From Pedobacter frigiditerrae (GTDB lineage: Bacteria > Bacteroidota > Bacteroidia > Sphingobacteriales > Sphingobacteriaceae): a stretch of DNA of 64,000 nucleotides. The stretch is from positions 558,001-622,000 of the forward strand of contig NZ_JAVTSS010000001.1 in assembly GCF_032678705.1 (NCBI RefSeq), written 5' to 3'. Positions within the stretch are counted from its first letter, which is position 1; each line of letters starts with the position of its first letter. Under the pieces are notes generated by a model, which made no database searches, was not told the DNA's origin, and saw nothing but the letters and a program-made list of their open reading frames with translations. Of this stretch, positions 60,233 through 64,000 are shown one piece after another. A program made the translations under genes and the position numbers.

Positions 60233-63200
60233 ATGTTTAAGAAATTTATAGAAAGACCAGTATTATCAACGGTAATCTCCATTATCATTGTAATATTAGG
60301 CATATTAGGTTTAGTTACCTTACCAGTTTCACAATATCCAGAAATTGCACCACCAACAGTTCAGGTTTCAGCTTCTTATCAAGGTGCAAATGCCGATGTG
60401 GTTATGAGCAGTGTGGTTATTCCGCTAGAAGAGCAAATAAATGGGGTAGAGAACATGACCTACATGACCTCTTCTGCCAGTAATGATGGTACAGCAACCA
60501 TTACAGTAAACTTTAAATTGGGTACAAACCCAGATTTAGCAGCGGTAAACGTACAAAATCGTGTGGCTAGAGCAAGCAGTTTATTACCAGCAGAGGTTAC
60601 ACGTTCTGGCGTAGTTACCGCTAAAAGGCAAGCCAGTAACGTACTTATTTTTGCTATTTATAGTGATGATCCGTCTTATGATCAGAAGTTTTTGCAGAAC
60701 TATGCCAACATCAATATCATCCCTCAAATTAAACGTATTAATGGGGTAGGTGATGCAAGTGCTTTTGGTTTAATGGACTATACCATGCGTATTTGGCTAA
60801 AGCCAGATGTAATGGCAACTTATGGTTTAGTGCCAAATGATATTAGTGTAGCCTTGGCAGAACAGAATATTGAAGCTGCTCCAGGTCAATTTGGAGAGCA
60901 AGGTGATCAATCTTTTCAATACACTTTAAAATATTCTGGCCGCTTAAAAGATGAAACACAATTTAGCAACATCATTATTAGAACGGGTGCTAACGGTCAA
61001 GTATTAAGGTTAAAAGACATTGCCAGGATAGAACTTGGGGCACAAAGTTATACCAGTTCGGTGAGGTTTAACGGTAAACCTGCATTAGGTATTGCCATAA
61101 ATCAAACTGCAGGATCAAATGCAAAAGAGGTAATCGAAAACTCTCTAAAAGCTTTAGAAGAAGCCCAGAAAATATTTCCAAAAGGTGTTCACTATACCAC
61201 TTTGATTAACGTTAACGATTTCTTGGATGCCTCTATTGAAAAGGTAATTCATACTTTAATTGAAGCCTTTATATTAGTGTTTTTAGTGGTATTTATCTTC
61301 CTGCAAGATTTCCGTTCTACGTTGATTCCTGCTATTTCGGTACCAGTGGCGATTATTGGTACGTTCTTCTTCTTAAGTTTATTTGGCTTTACCATTAACC
61401 TATTAACACTGTTTGCATTGGTACTAGCAATCGGTATTGTGGTGGATGATGCGATTGTAGTTGTAGAAGCCGTACATGCTAAATTAGATAGCGGTTATAA
61501 ATCTGCTAAAAAAGCAACGGTAGATGCAATGGACGACATTAGTGGTGCTATTATCTCTATTACTTTGGTAATGGCGGCGGTGTTTATTCCAGTAAGTTTT
61601 ATTCAAGGTTCATCAGGTGTATTTTATAAACAGTTTGGTTTAACATTAGCTATCGCGATTATTTTATCAGCTGTTAACGCATTAACATTAAGTCCGGCTT
61701 TGTGTGCCATTTTCCTAAAACCACACGCAGATGATCACGAAAAACCAAAAAACTTTTTGCAGCGTTTTTATGTAGGTTTTAATACATCATTCGATTTGAT
61801 GACCAATCGTTATAAAAAATCTGTCAGCTTCCTGTCTCGCAAAAAATGGGTAGCAATTGCAGGTATTTTAGGCTTTGTGGTGGTTTTAATATGGACAATG
61901 AATACCACGCCAAAAGGTTTTGTACCAAATGAAGATTTGGGAACAATCATGTCTGATATTTCATTGCCAGCAGGAACTTCAAACGAACAAACAGAAGTTG
62001 TAATTAAGCAAATTGATGATATTGTGCATACCATCCCAGAGATTAAAAATTCACTTAGGATTGTTGGTAGAAGTATGATAAGTGGTACTGGAAGTTCTTA
62101 TGGAATGGTAATTTCTCGTTTGGTACCTTGGGATGAAAGAAAGCGTGATGTGAAAGCGATCATCGGCGAATTATTTGCTAAAACAGCAAAAATTAAAGGC
62201 GCTAAAATTATTTTCTTTGCTCCACCAACCATTCAAGGTTTTGGTACAAGTGGTGGTTTCGAATTTCAGTTACAAGATAAAACAGGTGGCGATATCAGGA
62301 AATTTAATGAAATTGGTAATGCATTTTTAGCGGCATTAAGTAAAAGGCCTGAAATATTGAATGCTTACACTTCATTTAATCCAAATTTCCCTCAATATCA
62401 AGTTGATGTGAATGTGGCCAAAATTAAGCAAGCTGGTTTAGCAGTAACAGATGTTTTAGGTGTTTTACAAGGCTATTATGGCGGAGTTTATGCTTCAAAC
62501 TTTAATAAATTTGGTAAACAGTATAGGGTAATGTATCAAGCAGATGCCGCTTACCGTGCTAACCAACAAACTTTAAACAGTATTTATGTGAGAAATTCTA
62601 CTGGTGCCATGGCTCCAATAACAGAATTTATTACACTTACTAAAGTTTACGGACCGCAAGCGATTTCTCGTTTTAATCTTTACACCTCGATCGCAGTAAC
62701 TGGTGCGCCAAAAGCTGGTTTTAGTTCTGGTGATGCACTTAAAGCTGTGCAAGAAGAAGCGGCTATCCACTTGCCTGCAGGTTATGGTTACGAGTTTTCG
62801 GGTTTATCCCGTGAGGAAATGGCAGGTGGTAATCAGACCATTTTTATCTTCTTGTTGTGCGTTGTATTTGTGTACTTCCTTTTAGCTGCACAATATGAAA
62901 GTTATATTTTGCCTTTAGCAGTTTTAATTTCTCTACCTATCGGATTAGCTGGTGTATTTATTTTCGATAAGATTTTTAGTGTTGATAATAACATCTATAC
63001 ACAGATTACCTTGATCATGCTAGTTGGTTTGCTAGCTAAAAATGCCATCCTAATTGTTGAGTACGCAGTAGATAGAAGAAGAAAGGGAATGAGCATTGTT
63101 AATGCAGCAATTGAAGGCGCAACCGCTCGTTTACGTCCAATTTTAATGACCTCATTTGCATTTATCTTAGGTCTTTTGCCTTTGATGCTTTCTTCTGGAG

Positions 63201-63409
63201 TTGGTGCAGCTGGTAATACTTCTATTGGTACAGGCGCTGTTGGTGGAATGTTAATCGGAACCATTTTCGGGATATTTGTAATTCCGGCTTTGTTTATCAT
63301 TTTCCAAACGCTACAAGAAAAGGTGAGCAGTAAATCTCCATTTGATGAAGATGTGCATAACGAACAATCAGAACTAGAATTTCCGGCAGTAGAAGGTCGT
63401 GAACATTAA
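60233..63409 (+). CDS. RND multidrug efflux pump, inner-membrane component (AcrB/MexB type)
   Basis: 1058-residue proton-driven hydrophobe/amphiphile efflux-1 transporter with twelve transmembrane helices and two large periplasmic loops. Typical sequences are the start MFKKFIERPVLSTVISIIIV, LPVSQYPEIAPPTVQVSASY, the TM4 proton-relay region IGIVVDDAIVVVEAVHAKLD with its paired Asp residues, and the TM10-12 segments LVGLLAKNAILIVEYAVDRR and GTGAVGGMLIGTIFGIFVIP. It is flanked by its adaptor and outer-membrane factor genes in a complete tripartite operon. The substrate range is not predictable. Confidence 0.96.
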   Translation: MFKKFIERPVLSTVISIIIVILGILGLVTLPVSQYPEIAPPTVQVSASYQGANADVVMSSVVIPLEEQINGVENMTYMTSSASNDGTATITVNFKLGTNPDLAAVNVQNRVARASSLLPAEVTRSGVVTAKRQASNVLIFAIYSDDPSYDQKFLQNYANINIIPQIKRINGVGDASAFGLMDYTMRIWLKPDVMATYGLVPNDISVALAEQNIEAAPGQFGEQGDQSFQYTLKYSGRLKDETQFSNIIIRTGANGQVLRLKDIARIELGAQSYTSSVRFNGKPALGIAINQTAGSNAKEVIENSLKALEEAQKIFPKGVHYTTLINVNDFLDASIEKVIHTLIEAFILVFLVVFIFLQDFRSTLIPAISVPVAIIGTFFFLSLFGFTINLLTLFALVLAIGIVVDDAIVVVEAVHAKLDSGYKSAKKATVDAMDDISGAIISITLVMAAVFIPVSFIQGSSGVFYKQFGLTLAIAIILSAVNALTLSPALCAIFLKPHADDHEKPKNFLQRFYVGFNTSFDLMTNRYKKSVSFLSRKKWVAIAGILGFVVVLIWTMNTTPKGFVPNEDLGTIMSDISLPAGTSNEQTEVVIKQIDDIVHTIPEIKNSLRIVGRSMISGTGSSYGMVISRLVPWDERKRDVKAIIGELFAKTAKIKGAKIIFFAPPTIQGFGTSGGFEFQLQDKTGGDIRKFNEIGNAFLAALSKRPEILNAYTSFNPNFPQYQVDVNVAKIKQAGLAVTDVLGVLQGYYGGVYASNFNKFGKQYRVMYQADAAYRANQQTLNSIYVRNSTGAMAPITEFITLTKVYGPQAISRFNLYTSIAVTGAPKAGFSSGDALKAVQEEAAIHLPAGYGYEFSGLSREEMAGGNQTIFIFLLCVVFVYFLLAAQYESYILPLAVLISLPIGLAGVFIFDKIFSVDNNIYTQITLIMLVGLLAKNAILIVEYAVDRRRKGMSIVNAAIEGATARLRPILMTSFAFILGLLPLMLSSGVGAAGNTSIGTGAVGGMLIGTIFGIFVIPALFIIFQTLQEKVSSKSPFDEDVHNEQSELEFPAVEGREH

Positions 63410-63419
63410 AATTTTAAAC

Positions 63420-64000
63420 ATGAAAAATAATAGATATTCCATATTCTTCATCGGCTTTGCTATACTTACTTTAAGTGCTTGTGTTACTACAAAATACAAT
63501 CGCCCAGAGGTAAGAAGTGGGAATTTATACCGAGACAGTAAGACAACAGATAGTGCAACAATTGCAACCTTACCTTGGCGAGATATTTTCGGCGATGCCG
63601 CTTTACAAACTTTAATTGAACAAGGCATTAAAGAAAACTTAGATTTAAAACAAGCCATAGAACGCATCAAAATAGCTGAGGCAACCTTGTATCAAAATCG
63701 CATGGCGATGTTGCCAAGTTTGCAGGGCGATGTTTCGGTAACCGATGCCAAACAATCTAAAGCTGCTTTAAACTTTCCAGCTGGTGTAAACATCAATCTA
63801 GAAACTCAAACCTACAGAGCCCAATTAAGTACAAGTTGGGAAGCTGATATTTGGGGTAAATTAAGCAGTACTAAACGTTCTGCTTATGCAAGCTTATTAC
63901 AAACTGATGCTGCTAAAAGAGCTGTTCAAACCCAGTTGATAGCTAATATTGCCAATGCTTATTATAATTTATTGGCTTTGGATAAACAATTAGCTATCAC
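63420..64000 (+). CDS. TolC/OprM-type outer-membrane factor, 3'-truncated by window edge
   Basis: 193 codons are visible and the frame is open to the end of the window. The lipobox is LTLSACVTT (Cys about 21). The start then reads YNRPEV and LPWRDIFGDAALQTLIEQGI, typical of the NodT/OprM lipoprotein family. Helical segments ENLDLKQAIERIKIAEATLYQ and AQLSTSWEADIWGKLSSTKR follow. It is the outer-membrane channel of the adjacent RND pump. The gene starts 11 bases after the pump stop, completing the tripartite efflux operon. Confidence 0.92.
   Translation, partial: MKNNRYSIFFIGFAILTLSACVTTKYNRPEVRSGNLYRDSKTTDSATIATLPWRDIFGDAALQTLIEQGIKENLDLKQAIERIKIAEATLYQNRMAMLPSLQGDVSVTDAKQSKAALNFPAGVNINLETQTYRAQLSTSWEADIWGKLSSTKRSAYASLLQTDAAKRAVQTQLIANIANAYYNLLALDKQLAI

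Overview
The window looks like chromosomal DNA of a Sphingobacteriaceae bacterium, most likely Pedobacter or a close relative. The evidence is the low G+C content, two SusC/SusD pairs, Bacteroidota-type lipoprotein signals, a TAnnTTTG promoter at the tRNA gene, a Rho factor with a long Asn/Gln-rich linker, and many family-typical intergenic repeats. No prophage, insertion sequence, integrase or CRISPR array was seen.

Positions 1-24600 are mostly housekeeping. In order they hold: the 3' part of tig, a four-helix-bundle protein, clpP and clpX; AMP nucleosidase; a minus-strand block (MepB-like protein, SixA-like phosphatase, glycosyltransferase, and a PolX/PHP protein whose polymerase site looks dead); a lipoprotein, sppA, folK, an orphan HPt protein, pssA and rho; pyrF, an EamA transporter, a DUF2851 protein, a PspC protein and an ankyrin protein; ftsK, lolA, a PhnP-like hydrolase and tRNA-Leu(GAG).

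Positions 25000-52700 form one large polysaccharide/glycoprotein utilisation locus and are the most interesting part. A first block encodes a GH35 beta-galactosidase, an M60 peptidase and a GH95-like hydrolase. After a 780-base regulatory gap comes a long, tightly spaced operon: SusC, SusD, fasciclin lipoprotein and an unknown lipoprotein, then a second SusC, SusD and fasciclin lipoprotein, a delta-60 propeller lipoprotein, and an M60 lipoprotein flanked by two alkaline-phosphatase-fold/LamG lipoproteins. A NahK-like N-acetylhexosamine 1-kinase follows. Copies of CAAACGTTTG, exact or with one mismatch, lie only in the three non-coding gaps bounding these blocks, suggesting one LacI-type regulon whose regulator is encoded elsewhere. 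The combination of two M60 proteases, beta-galactosidase, fucosidase-like enzyme and HexNAc kinase suggests capture and breakdown of O-glycosylated (mucin-like) proteins. This is inference from gene content.

Positions 52685-58109 carry a GlxA-type regulator, two DinB-fold proteins, SRPBCC and VOC proteins, a DUF2147 protein and a BNR-repeat propeller. The window ends with a TetR regulator and an RND efflux operon (MFP, RND pump, and an outer-membrane factor cut by the window edge), with a candidate TetR operator upstream. Intergenic gaps repeatedly contain short-word tandem repeats arranged as imperfect hairpins and several dispersed palindromic elements.
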